Below the pieces are notes generated by a model. The model did not search any database. It was not told where the DNA came from and worked only from the letters and a program-made list of their open reading frames with translations. The position numbers and the translations under genes were made by a program. Positions 1 through 5,753 of a stretch of 11,203 nucleotides of DNA are shown here, in pieces. Source of the stretch: Methanomassiliicoccus sp. UBA386. Lineage in GTDB: Archaea > Thermoplasmatota > Thermoplasmata > Methanomassiliicoccales > Methanomassiliicoccaceae. The stretch lies in NCBI GenBank assembly GCA_002498285.1, contig DAGU01000085.1, positions 67,158-78,360 on the forward strand. Reading direction: 5' to 3'. Numbering within the stretch: position 1 is the stretch's first letter; each line of letters begins with the position of its first letter.

Positions 1-71
1 GTGTACTGGCTCCTTCACAACATCCTGCTCCTCTTCCCGTCCTGGGGCCTTCGCCCCTGGGCCCGGTCCTA
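1..71. other. Short stretch downstream of the DUF134 gene, with a GC hairpin
   Basis: This stretch follows the DUF134 stop codon on the minus strand. It contains a compact hairpin, GGGGC (44-48), loop CTTC, GCCCC (53-57), with no T-tract, so it is at best a weak terminator. On the minus strand an AGAGGAGC purine run (28-35) lies nine bases upstream of a GTG at 18, which could begin another gene running off the window edge. Only six codons are visible, so I do not call that gene. Confidence 0.3.
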
Positions 72-422
72 TCACATCTTGGCATCTTCTTGGTCTCCTT
101 TGTTTCCATTTCCTGTTGAGCTTTCAGAACGGGCCCCTCCCACCATCCGTATGGCATGACCGTTCACCAGCGCGTGAGCGATCTTCCAACGGGCTGAAGC
201 CAGGTCGCTCCAGAAACTTCTCCTGGATATCCCCATACGGGTCGCCGCCTGCTCCTGGGTGAGCCTCTCTAGGTCGATCAACCTGATCGCCTCCAGCTCG
301 ACGTAGGACAGTTCCACGACCTCCGCCGACGGCGGTTTGGCCCCTGCTGGCTCGTAGTAGGTAACGACAGGAATGTTCTCTATGCGCCTGGCGCACCGGT
401 ATCGGCCTCGTCTGCATCTCAC
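72..422 (-). CDS. DUF134 family predicted DNA-binding protein
   Basis: A 116-residue protein matching the DUF134 family of small predicted helix-turn-helix regulators, usually about 100 residues. Visible landmarks are an Arg/Cys-rich N-terminus (residues 1-14), the VTYYEPAG segment (20-27), the VELEAIRLIDLERLTQEQAA block (41-60), the recognition-helix region MGISRRSFWSDL (63-74), and the ALVNGHAIRMVGG ending (84-96). The tail from residue 97 is low-complexity and polar. The start is a GTG at 422. There is no clear Shine-Dalgarno sequence, but a TATA box centred near 449 would place transcription start at the GTG itself, suggesting a leaderless message. The family's targets are mostly unknown. 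The palindromes around its own promoter suggest autoregulation, which is inference. The neighbouring rpa operon is divergent and may share the control region. Confidence 0.85.
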   Translation of the reverse strand: MRCRRGRYRCARRIENIPVVTYYEPAGAKPPSAEVVELSYVELEAIRLIDLERLTQEQAATRMGISRRSFWSDLASARWKIAHALVNGHAIRMVGGARSESSTGNGNKGDQEDAKM

Positions 423-426
423 ATTG

Positions 427-473
427 TTGCGAACGTGAGCAATAGTATATGTATTTTTTGCTCAATTGAGCAA
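427..473 (-). promoter_or_regulatory. DUF134 promoter with TATA box flanked by two palindromic operator-like sites
   Basis: The minus-strand TATA-like element lies at about 445-453 (gtatatgta on the plus strand). Site one is TTGCTCAATTGAGCAA at 458-473, a perfect 16-bp palindrome covering the region upstream of TATA where TFB would bind. Site two is TTGCGAACGTGAGCAA at 427-442, an imperfect copy identical at 12 of 16 positions and lying between TATA and the start. The centres are 31 bp apart, about three helical turns. A dimeric regulator bound here would block or shape pre-initiation complex assembly. The sites are visible directly; the identity of the binding protein is inferred from position. 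Confidence 0.65.
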
Positions 474-589
474 TTAAAACAGAACCGCCCCCGCCGGATG
501 GCTGCCGCCTCGAGCCGTCAGCCGGAGGGTCCGGGAAGCTGCAGGCGAGAGGAGCGCAATCTTCACTTTCGGACCACCGGGTAATATCC

Positions 590-597
590 TTTTAATA
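590..597 (+). promoter_or_regulatory. TATA box of the rpa operon
   Basis: TTTTAATA lies about 50 bases before the rpa start codon, predicting transcription start near 619 and a leader of roughly 25 bases. A GAGGT ribosome-binding motif sits at 633-637. The rest of the 423-643 intergenic stretch holds the divergent DUF134 promoter and a GC-rich segment (485-580) in which I see no gene. Confidence 0.55.
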
Positions 598-643
598 ACA
601 AAGGCGTTAGGAGACACAGGAACTCATCAAGCGAGGTTAGGAC

Positions 644-1987
644 ATGATGAACAAGGAAGAGCTCGCACCCCATGTGAAAGAGATCGCCAGGGTGCTGGAA
701 GGAAGAGCGAAGGAACAGGATATCGAGCGCGACCTGGATAATTATCTCAACGTCTACCGCATGTCCCTGGAGGCGTCGAGGCGCCATATCGTGCGCAAGT
801 ACGGCGGCGACCCCAACGCCCTGACCAAGGGCGACAGGAAGTCCCTGGCGAACCTTGGCCTGAACGAGGGGAGCGTTGACGTCCTGGGACGCGTGATGTC
901 GTCGACCACCAGGGAGATCACCGTCTCCGGACAGCCCAAGACCATACAGAGCGGGGTTCTGGCCGACGAGGCAGGCGCCACGATAAGATTCACGGTCTGG
1001 GACCTCACCAAGGCAGACCTCAAGCCGGACACCAACTATCTTATCCGCTACGCCTACACCAGGGAATGGAACGGGCAGCCCGAGCTCCATCTGGGGAACC
1101 GCGTGGTGGTCGAGGAGCGCCCCCAGGAGGAGGTCGTCGTTCCGGAGGGGGTCAGCGTGCCCTCCTCCGGCGGACGTTCCGCTCCCCAGACCGTCAAGGT
1201 CAGCGGGCTCCGGGACACTATGAACAACGTCACCATCACCGGGCGGATCCTCTCCATGAAGAGCCGCGAGGTCGACACCCCCTCGGGCAAGAAGACGATG
1301 TTCAGCGGCATCCTGGGCGACGAGACCGGGCGGGTGGAGTACACCGCGTGGGAGGATTTCAAGCTCCGCGAGGGAGAGGTCATCACCGTCTCCAACGGCT
1401 ACGTCAAGGGATGGAAGGGCATCCCCCGGCTGAGCTTCGGCGAGAGGGCTGAGGTCGACCGACCCAAGATGGACTTCCCGTCGGCGGAGGAGCTGTCCGG
1501 AGAGGTCATGAGGACCATCGAGGACATCGAGCGGAACGGAGGGGCCTTCGACGTGACCACCCAGGGGACCATAGTGGACATAAAGAAGGGCACCGGCCTC
1601 ATATTCCGATGCCCGGAGTGCCACCGCGTGGTCCTCAAGGGTGTGTGCCAGATCCACGGCAAGGTCCAGCAGGTGCCCGACCTGAGGATCAGGGTCATCG
1701 TGGACGACGGCTTCGCCGCCATGACCGCCGTCATGAAGAAGGAGGTCTCCGAGGAGCTCACCGGCATCACCCTCAAGGAGGCGCTGGACGAGGCCAGGGA
1801 GTCCATGGACACCGAGGCCATCGCCCAGCGCTTCGAGGAGCGCCTGCTGGCCAAGCCGCTGGTGCTGCGTGGAACGGTCATGTCGGACGATTACGGACTG
1901 TCCATGACCGTCACCGAGGCGAGGTTCGCCACCGTGGATGTGAAGAGCGAGGCTGAGGCCCTTCTCAGCAAGATCGAGGTGATCTAA
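644..1987 (+). CDS. rpa: Replication protein A, single-stranded DNA-binding protein (RPA41-like)
   Basis: A 447-residue archaeal replication protein A, which coats single-stranded DNA during replication, repair and recombination. After a helical N-terminal region (about 1-70) I see three OB-fold-like segments: about 76-158, 183-272 and 300-430. The third contains a zinc finger with Cys323, Cys326, Cys335 and His338 (CPECH then CQIH), typical of the C-terminal OB fold of euryarchaeal RPA. The GAT-RFTVWD and GRVEYTAWEDF strands are characteristic of repeated RPA OB folds. Tandem ATG codons occur at 644 and 647; GAGGT at 633-637 fits either, the second with more usual spacing. The stop overlaps the next start by one base, so the RPA-associated partner is translationally coupled. 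No nuclease or primase fusion is present. Confidence 0.92.
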   Translation: MMNKEELAPHVKEIARVLEGRAKEQDIERDLDNYLNVYRMSLEASRRHIVRKYGGDPNALTKGDRKSLANLGLNEGSVDVLGRVMSSTTREITVSGQPKTIQSGVLADEAGATIRFTVWDLTKADLKPDTNYLIRYAYTREWNGQPELHLGNRVVVEERPQEEVVVPEGVSVPSSGGRSAPQTVKVSGLRDTMNNVTITGRILSMKSREVDTPSGKKTMFSGILGDETGRVEYTAWEDFKLREGEVITVSNGYVKGWKGIPRLSFGERAEVDRPKMDFPSAEELSGEVMRTIEDIERNGGAFDVTTQGTIVDIKKGTGLIFRCPECHRVVLKGVCQIHGKVQQVPDLRIRVIVDDGFAAMTAVMKKEVSEELTGITLKEALDEARESMDTEAIAQRFEERLLAKPLVLRGTVMSDDYGLSMTVTEARFATVDVKSEAEALLSKIEVI

Positions 1988-2874
1988 TGATGATGAGGGA
2001 ACCAGCCTGGCGCGTGTTCGCGTCCGAGTTCAACGCCTCCACCCTGGAGTTCAAGGGCGAGGGCGAAAAGGCGCCTTCGTACGTCATCACCCCCCTGGGG
2101 GCGATGATCAACCGGTTGTTCATCGTCGGCATCCTGACCGACATGCAGAACCTGGGCACCGACCAGGACCCGTACTGGAGGGCCACCGTCTCCGACGGCA
2201 CCGACCGCTTCTACGTCTACGCCGGCAAGTACGCTCCAGAGGCGAGCGCGGCACTGGCCAAGATCGAGCCCCCCTCCTTCGTGGCGGTGATCGGCAAGAG
2301 CCGCACCTACAGCTCCGACGAGGGGAAGTTCTACGTGTCGGTCCGGGCGGAGAAGGTGCTGACGGTGGACGAGCATATCAAGGACAATTGGCTCCTTGAG
2401 ACCGTCAGGGCCACGCTGCGCCGTATCGACGCCATGGAAGAGGCCATGCAGATGGAGACGCCCACCGTGGAGGGCCTTGTCAACCTGGGCTTCCCGGCCC
2501 CCCTGGCCGATGGCGTGGTGCGCGCCGCCGAGCATTACCAGGACCCCGACGTCAACCGCTTCCGCGGGACGGTGCTGGAGGCGCTGGAGCAGCTGCTTCC
2601 GGACCGCGGCTTCGACCTACCCCTGCCACGGGACATGCCTGCCGGCCCGGAGGAGATCGACGACGAGGAGATCGACGACGGAGAGAAGGAGGAGGTCGTC
2701 CTCAAGCTCATCGAGAAGCTGGACGTCAACAAGAAGGGCGCCAGCCTTCCCGATCTGATCAAGGAGGCGGCCAAGCTCGGCATCCTGGAGGATGAGCTGG
2801 AGGAGATCAACAACTCCCTCCTGGACAAGGGCCTCATCTACGAACCGACCATCAACCGGATGAAGCGCATCTGA
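1987..2874 (+). CDS. rpap: RPA-associated protein (COG3390/RPAP family)
   Basis: A 295-residue partner of RPA, of the kind encoded beside rpa in euryarchaea such as the rpa-rpap pairs of haloarchaea. Residues about 43-127 look like one OB fold (RLFIVGILTDMQNLG through YVSVRAEKVL). A helical region follows at about 133-205. A strongly acidic linker spans roughly 219-236. The C-terminal 60 residues (VVLKLIEKLD through EPTINRMKRI) resemble a winged helix, as in RPA32-type subunits. The first ATG overlaps the rpa stop (TAATG), and further ATGs follow at 1990 and 1993. The strong GAGGTGAT motif at 1976-1983 has better spacing to the second or third ATG, so the true start may be three or six bases later. 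It probably forms a complex with the upstream RPA and acts on single-stranded DNA; complex formation is inferred from family and operon. Confidence 0.88.
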   Translation: MMMREPAWRVFASEFNASTLEFKGEGEKAPSYVITPLGAMINRLFIVGILTDMQNLGTDQDPYWRATVSDGTDRFYVYAGKYAPEASAALAKIEPPSFVAVIGKSRTYSSDEGKFYVSVRAEKVLTVDEHIKDNWLLETVRATLRRIDAMEEAMQMETPTVEGLVNLGFPAPLADGVVRAAEHYQDPDVNRFRGTVLEALEQLLPDRGFDLPLPRDMPAGPEEIDDEEIDDGEKEEVVLKLIEKLDVNKKGASLPDLIKEAAKLGILEDELEEINNSLLDKGLIYEPTINRMKRI

Positions 2875-2876
2875 AC

Positions 2877-2906
2877 GGCCTCCGGCCCCCTTCCCTTTTT
2901 TTATTT
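2877..2906 (+). terminator. Hairpin plus T-tract terminator of the rpa operon
   Basis: GGCC (2877-2880), TCC and GGCC (2884-2887) form a small stem-loop three bases after the rpap stop. A pyrimidine stretch and seven consecutive T residues (2896-2902) follow, then ATTT. Oligo-T runs are the known archaeal termination signal. The tract overlaps the stop codon of the convergent minus-strand gene. Confidence 0.65.
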
Positions 2907-3743
2907 CGCTCCCTCGGTGGCCGCCCGGAACCCGTCCTCGAAGGCCCACTGCTCCCTGAAGTGACCATTGGTGTCCTCGATCAGTTTGAGGTACCAGTAT
3001 ATCAGGAAGGGGCTGAAGATGATGGTGATCACGAGATACAGCACAAAGCTCCGGTCCTGGGGGAACCGCGGGACCGGCGGAGGGACATTGACCCCATTGG
3101 CCGCCGAGGCCAGATGGACATTGTAGGCGAAGGCGTGCCAGCGATCGTCGTGTTCGAAGGCGAACTTGCTGAGGAAGTACAGCATGTAGAAGTACAGCAC
3201 GATGCCGGCTAAGGGGATGAGAATGGCAAGCGACCACAGGGTGGATCGGGGCACATCGCTGATGCGCGCTCCCTGGTCGATGCTCTCCATCGCCGATACG
3301 TACGGCTGCACCGCCGCGGCCGTTCCCCGCTCCTGGCCCCGGGCCCATGCATGCTCGATCAGCGCCCGGCGCAGGGCGGCCTCTCGCGCCATGTGCTTGT
3401 TCATCCGGTCGATGAGCTTGTAGTTCAGATATATGAACAGGGCCAGCGCCGCGATGGAGCCGACGAGCACGACGTAGCCACCGAGCGAGGGGTCGACGAA
3501 GAACAGGGCCATGCCGGCCGCGAAGGCCGCCACCACCGCCAGGAGGGGCACCAGTATCCACAGCGGCGTCAGGATCTCGTCCGACACGTTCCGACCCGCC
3601 GACAGTTCGACCGCCCGTCTCCTGGCCTCGTCCGAGGTGGGCGTCCGGCGCGGCGCCGCGAGGTCGTACCCGCATCGAGGGCAGAACCGCTCTCCCGCAG
3701 CCGGGACGGTCCCGCAGCGCGGGCAGGCATATCCGTCGGGCAT
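2901..3743 (-). CDS. Zinc-ribbon membrane protein with a duplicated two-helix unit, function unknown
   Basis: I do not recognise a named function. The 280-residue product begins with a zinc ribbon (Cys7, Cys10, Cys21, Cys24 in two CPRCG motifs), then a basic linker, then four hydrophobic helices at about 61-83, 89-107, 168-191 and 232-252. The two helix pairs look like a duplication: each starts near an (S/T)xLW motif (59-62, 167-170) and ends with a KLI(D/E)xxNxH motif (109-117, 253-261) followed by a charged helix. The layout loosely recalls DUF4234-like small membrane domains, but this is unproven. I chose ATG 3743 over the GTG at 3749, because that GTG lies inside the ideal GGAGGTGA ribosome-binding site. 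The gene starts two bases after the MEMO stop codon, so it is translationally coupled to MEMO. Confidence 0.75.
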   Translation of the reverse strand: MPDGYACPRCGTVPAAGERFCPRCGYDLAAPRRTPTSDEARRRAVELSAGRNVSDEILTPLWILVPLLAVVAAFAAGMALFFVDPSLGGYVVLVGSIAALALFIYLNYKLIDRMNKHMAREAALRRALIEHAWARGQERGTAAAVQPYVSAMESIDQGARISDVPRSTLWSLAILIPLAGIVLYFYMLYFLSKFAFEHDDRWHAFAYNVHLASAANGVNVPPPVPRFPQDRSFVLYLVITIIFSPFLIYWYLKLIEDTNGHFREQWAFEDGFRAATEGAK

Positions 3744-3745
3744 GT

Positions 3746-3753
3746 TCACCTCC
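3746..3753 (-). promoter_or_regulatory. Ribosome-binding site that fixes the start of the membrane protein gene
   Basis: GGAGGTGA matches the archaeal 16S anti-Shine-Dalgarno and sits two bases before ATG 3743. Its final TGA is also the stop codon of the MEMO gene, so termination and re-initiation occur at one point. This rules against the in-frame GTG at 3749. Confidence 0.8.
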
Positions 3754-4567
3754 TGACCACGACGCCGGCGTAGCCGACGACCTCGCGCATGGGCGCGACG
3801 TCCCCGGAGCTGGCATACTTCAGCAGTTCAGCGCTTGAGCCCCCGCAGGCCATGATCATGGTCATGACCGGCCCGTAGCCGCACATCGAGACATCGAGGC
3901 GGGAGACCTCCTCATATACGCCCGGGGCGTCCAGGGCAAGGATCCTGTCGATGACCGCCTGGTCCTTCTTCCTCGCCACCTCGGCCGGGACGTAGTGGCT
4001 CATGTCCGACGATGCCAGAACGACCACGTCCTTGTCGGCCACGGCGGCCCGGATCTCGGCCGCGGTCTCGGCCGCCGTCTGAGGGTCCTGCGCGGCCATC
4101 GATATGGGTACGAACCTGACGTCCTCGGCCAGATACTGCAGGAAGGGTATCTGGACCTCGATGGAGTGCTCGAAGCGATGGGCCATCGGATCATCGACCA
4201 CGATGTGTCCCAGGCGGCCGACGATCTCCTGGTCGATGGCGGCCGTTCCCAGGGGCGTGGCGAAGTCCATCGTGGTGGTGGCTACCGGTGCTCCGGCGCC
4301 ATGATGGTTCGGCCCGATGATGATGAACGTCTCGGGAAGGCCGTCGCGGGCCAGGGCGGCGTACACATGGGCGGCCACCGGGCCGGAGTACATCCATCCC
4401 GCATGAGGCACCATGGCGCCGACGATGCTCCGTTTCCCCCCCTTCGCGACCTGGGGCGCCTCCCCTGGGCCGAGGGGGGAGCGGAACGCGGCCTCGACCT
4501 CGGCACGCACCTGCGTCTCGCTGTTGGGGTAGAACTGCCCTGCCACAGCGGGGTGTCGGACGGTCAT
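3746..4567 (-). CDS. amrB: MEMO1 family protein (AmmeMemoRadiSam system protein B)
   Basis: A 273-residue member of the MEMO family, metal-binding proteins structurally related to class III extradiol dioxygenases. Family landmarks are RHPAVAGQFYP (4-14), PHAGWMYSG (54-62), GPNHHG (85-90), EHSIEVQIPFLQ (133-144), SSDMSHY (186-192) and CGYGP (229-233). The likely metal ligands, by comparison with human MEMO1, are His55, His88 or His89, His191 and Cys229, and all are present. The archaeal biochemical role is not settled. The usual AMMECR1 and radical SAM companions are not in this window. The gene follows rpsB after 128 bases, a neighbourhood common in archaea. There is no strong Shine-Dalgarno before ATG 4567, but a TATA-like element 26 bases upstream suggests its own leaderless transcript. 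Confidence 0.9.
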   Translation of the reverse strand: MTVRHPAVAGQFYPNSETQVRAEVEAAFRSPLGPGEAPQVAKGGKRSIVGAMVPHAGWMYSGPVAAHVYAALARDGLPETFIIIGPNHHGAGAPVATTTMDFATPLGTAAIDQEIVGRLGHIVVDDPMAHRFEHSIEVQIPFLQYLAEDVRFVPISMAAQDPQTAAETAAEIRAAVADKDVVVLASSDMSHYVPAEVARKKDQAVIDRILALDAPGVYEEVSRLDVSMCGYGPVMTMIMACGGSSAELLKYASSGDVAPMREVVGYAGVVVRR

Positions 4568-4589
4568 GGATGAGAAATCGATTCGTTGC

Positions 4590-4597
4590 TTATTTCA
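4590..4597 (-). promoter_or_regulatory. Possible internal promoter for the MEMO gene
   Basis: The minus strand reads TGAAATAAGC here, an AT-rich TATA-like element whose centre is about 26 bases from ATG 4567. With no Shine-Dalgarno sequence before that ATG, a leaderless transcript is plausible. Read-through from rpsB is the alternative. Confidence 0.4.
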
Positions 4598-4644
4598 ATG
4601 TTTGCCGCTGACCTGGCCAGCATGCCGGCCGCTGCCTGATGGCG

Positions 4645-4660
4645 GAATATATGAAAAACG
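4645..4660 (-). terminator. Possible weak T-rich terminator after rpsB
   Basis: On the minus strand, about 36 bases past the rpsB stop, a GTTTTTCATATATTCC stretch includes five consecutive T residues. Short T-runs can terminate archaeal RNA polymerase, and the run lies just before the candidate MEMO promoter. There is no supporting hairpin. Confidence 0.3.
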
Positions 4661-4695
4661 TGGAAAGGGGTTTGATATGGTTTGACGGGGCTGCC

Positions 4696-5307
4696 TCACA
4701 GGCTCGCTTCGAAGTCGTCCATGGTGAGCTTGTAGTCCTCGTCATTGACCAGGATGCCCTGCTCCTTGAGGATCTCGCGGGTGAGCAGCCAGTAGACGCA
4801 GGCCAGGGCGCGGCGCCCCTTGTTGTTCGTGGGAATGACGAGATCGATGTTCTTGGTCTCGTTGTTGGCATCGCACAGCGCCACGATGGGAATGCCCACG
4901 TTGACGGCCTCGGCGACCGCCTGCTGGTCGGCCGCGGGATCGGTGACCAGAAGGACCTCGGGCTCGAGGTACTCGGGAAGGGCAGGGTTGGTGAGAGTGC
5001 CAGGGACGAAACGTCCGGCGAACACCTTGGCCCCCAGGGTCTTGCCGAACATCTTGGCCGGCTTCTGACCGTACTGCCTGGCCGAGGAGACCAGTATGTT
5101 CTCCGGCTTGAAGCGGGCCAGGAACTTGGCGGTGGCCCTGATGCGGGCGTCGGTCTGCTTTACATCCATGACGTAGAGGCCGTCCGACCTGACCTTGAAG
5201 ATGAACTTCTTCATGTCGGCGCTCTTCTGCTGGGTACCGATGTGGACGCCGGAGGTTAGATACACATCCTCGGGCACCAGAAGCTCGGTCTTGATTTCCT
5301 CGCTCAT
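4696..5307 (-). CDS. rpsB: 30S ribosomal protein S2
   Basis: A 203-residue archaeal/eukaryotic-type S2, a small ribosomal subunit protein. Diagnostic stretches are YLTSGVHIGTQQKSADMKKF (16-35), RFVPGTLTNP (99-108), the PEVLLVTDP strand (116-124) and the S2 signature from VALCDANNETKN to NNKGRRAL (142-168). Length is normal for archaeal S2. The reading frame stays open for 25 more codons upstream, but that stretch is rpoK in another frame. The true start is ATG 5307, preceded at seven bases by TGAGGG, which overlaps the rpoK stop. It is co-transcribed with rpoK, the classic archaeal arrangement, although enolase, often found between them, is absent. Confidence 0.97.
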   Translation of the reverse strand: MSEEIKTELLVPEDVYLTSGVHIGTQQKSADMKKFIFKVRSDGLYVMDVKQTDARIRATAKFLARFKPENILVSSARQYGQKPAKMFGKTLGAKVFAGRFVPGTLTNPALPEYLEPEVLLVTDPAADQQAVAEAVNVGIPIVALCDANNETKNIDLVIPTNNKGRRALACVYWLLTREILKEQGILVNDEDYKLTMDDFEASL

Positions 5308-5317
5308 AAAATAACCC

Positions 5318-5491
5318 TCACTCGTCTCTCTTAACCGTGATCGGGAGCACGTCCCTTTCAAATTCAAGCATGGCGATAGCAACTGGGTCGATCGTGCCCT
5401 CTGGTATATCGATCAGAACCGGCGCTCCCAAGGATACCTGCAGCGAACGGGCCCCGATAATGCGCGCCTTCTCAAATCTAGTATATTTCAT
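5318..5491 (-). CDS. rpoK: DNA-directed RNA polymerase subunit K (Rpo6/omega homologue)
   Basis: A short gene of 57 residues, easy to miss by length cut-offs. It begins MKYTRFEKARIIGARSLQVS, the signature start of archaeal RpoK, the homologue of eukaryotic RPB6 and bacterial omega. It continues through LGAPVLIDIP and ends with AMLEFERDVLPITVKRDE, matching the family's conserved LEF-x-PITVRR end. RpoK stabilises assembly of the largest RNA polymerase subunit. The start is ATG 5491 with GGTGA at 5496-5500. The stop lies ten bases before rpsB, and the two form an operon. The usual upstream rpoN and rpl13-rps9 genes are not here; a divergent kinase gene lies upstream instead. Confidence 0.95.
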   Translation of the reverse strand: MKYTRFEKARIIGARSLQVSLGAPVLIDIPEGTIDPVAIAMLEFERDVLPITVKRDE

Positions 5492-5530
5492 ACTTTCACC
5501 ATGCGGGAGTGGCCTGATATTAACAGTTCA

Positions 5531-5538
5531 CTTATAAA
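5531..5538 (-). promoter_or_regulatory. TATA box of the rpoK-rpsB operon
   Basis: The minus strand reads TTTATAAG, a near-consensus archaeal TATA box, preceded by purine-rich CCAAAGG as a B recognition element candidate. Predicted transcription start is near 5508, leaving a leader of about 15 bases that contains the GGTGA ribosome-binding motif. Confidence 0.75.
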
Positions 5539-5616
5539 CCTTTGGTAAGGTGCCGGATCGACGGCCAGGTGTCTCAACGTCATGCAGATCTTCTCGTTCT
5601 TTGGCATCACCATTAT

Positions 5617-5667
5617 CCTAGTTTGTGGTTGTGACTAGGGTTTTGGATGCTACTTGGATGTTGGAGG
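5617..5667. promoter_or_regulatory. Repeat-bearing control region upstream of the histidine kinase
   Basis: The roughly 215-base gap between rpoK and the kinase contains an inverted repeat, CCTAGT (5617-5622) with ACTAGG (5634-5639) around an 11-base loop. It is followed by a direct repeat TTGGATG at 5643-5649 and 5654-5660, one helical turn apart, then a related TTGGAGG (5661-5667). The segment is T- and G-rich, unlike the surrounding genes. It stays open in the kinase frame, but its base use argues against coding. The binding factor is unknown. Confidence 0.35.
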
Positions 5668-5724
5668 TTGCTCTTAACCTTTGCCGGTCCATTGGCTCTG
5701 CCGGCGCTCCCATTCCCACAGCTC

Positions 5725-5732
5725 TATATGTA
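5725..5732 (+). promoter_or_regulatory. TATA box of the histidine kinase gene
   Basis: TATATGTA is centred 25-26 bases before ATG 5754, the standard archaeal TATA-to-start distance, so the transcript probably begins at the start codon. No Shine-Dalgarno motif precedes that ATG, in keeping with a leaderless message. Confidence 0.6.
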
Positions 5733-5753
5733 TCGAGCATTGACTCTCATATC

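Noticed and set aside
1..18. Start of a further minus-strand gene (GTG at 18 with a purine-rich site upstream)
   Set aside because: Only six codons fall inside the window, so neither the frame nor the product can be supported.
498..584. A 28-codon plus-strand reading frame between DUF134 and rpa
   Set aside because: It has no ribosome-binding site or promoter, lies in GC-rich sequence and lacks recognisable features. It overlaps nothing conserved and is probably chance.
2617..3816. A 399-codon minus-strand open frame across the zinc-ribbon gene and the end of rpap
   Set aside because: It is a shadow frame of GC-rich coding DNA with Arg/Gly/Pro-biased content, and it conflicts with three well-supported genes.
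5308..5382. An N-terminal extension of ribosomal protein S2 in the same frame
   Set aside because: The bases encode the end of rpoK in another frame. The S2 family start and the TGAGGG ribosome-binding site fit ATG 5307.
5625..5753. A 43-codon N-terminal extension of the histidine kinase from GTG 5625
   Set aside because: The stretch is T-rich, contains repeats and the likely TATA box, and adds no recognisable domain. ATG 5754 sits at the leaderless distance from TATA and directly precedes the first membrane helix.
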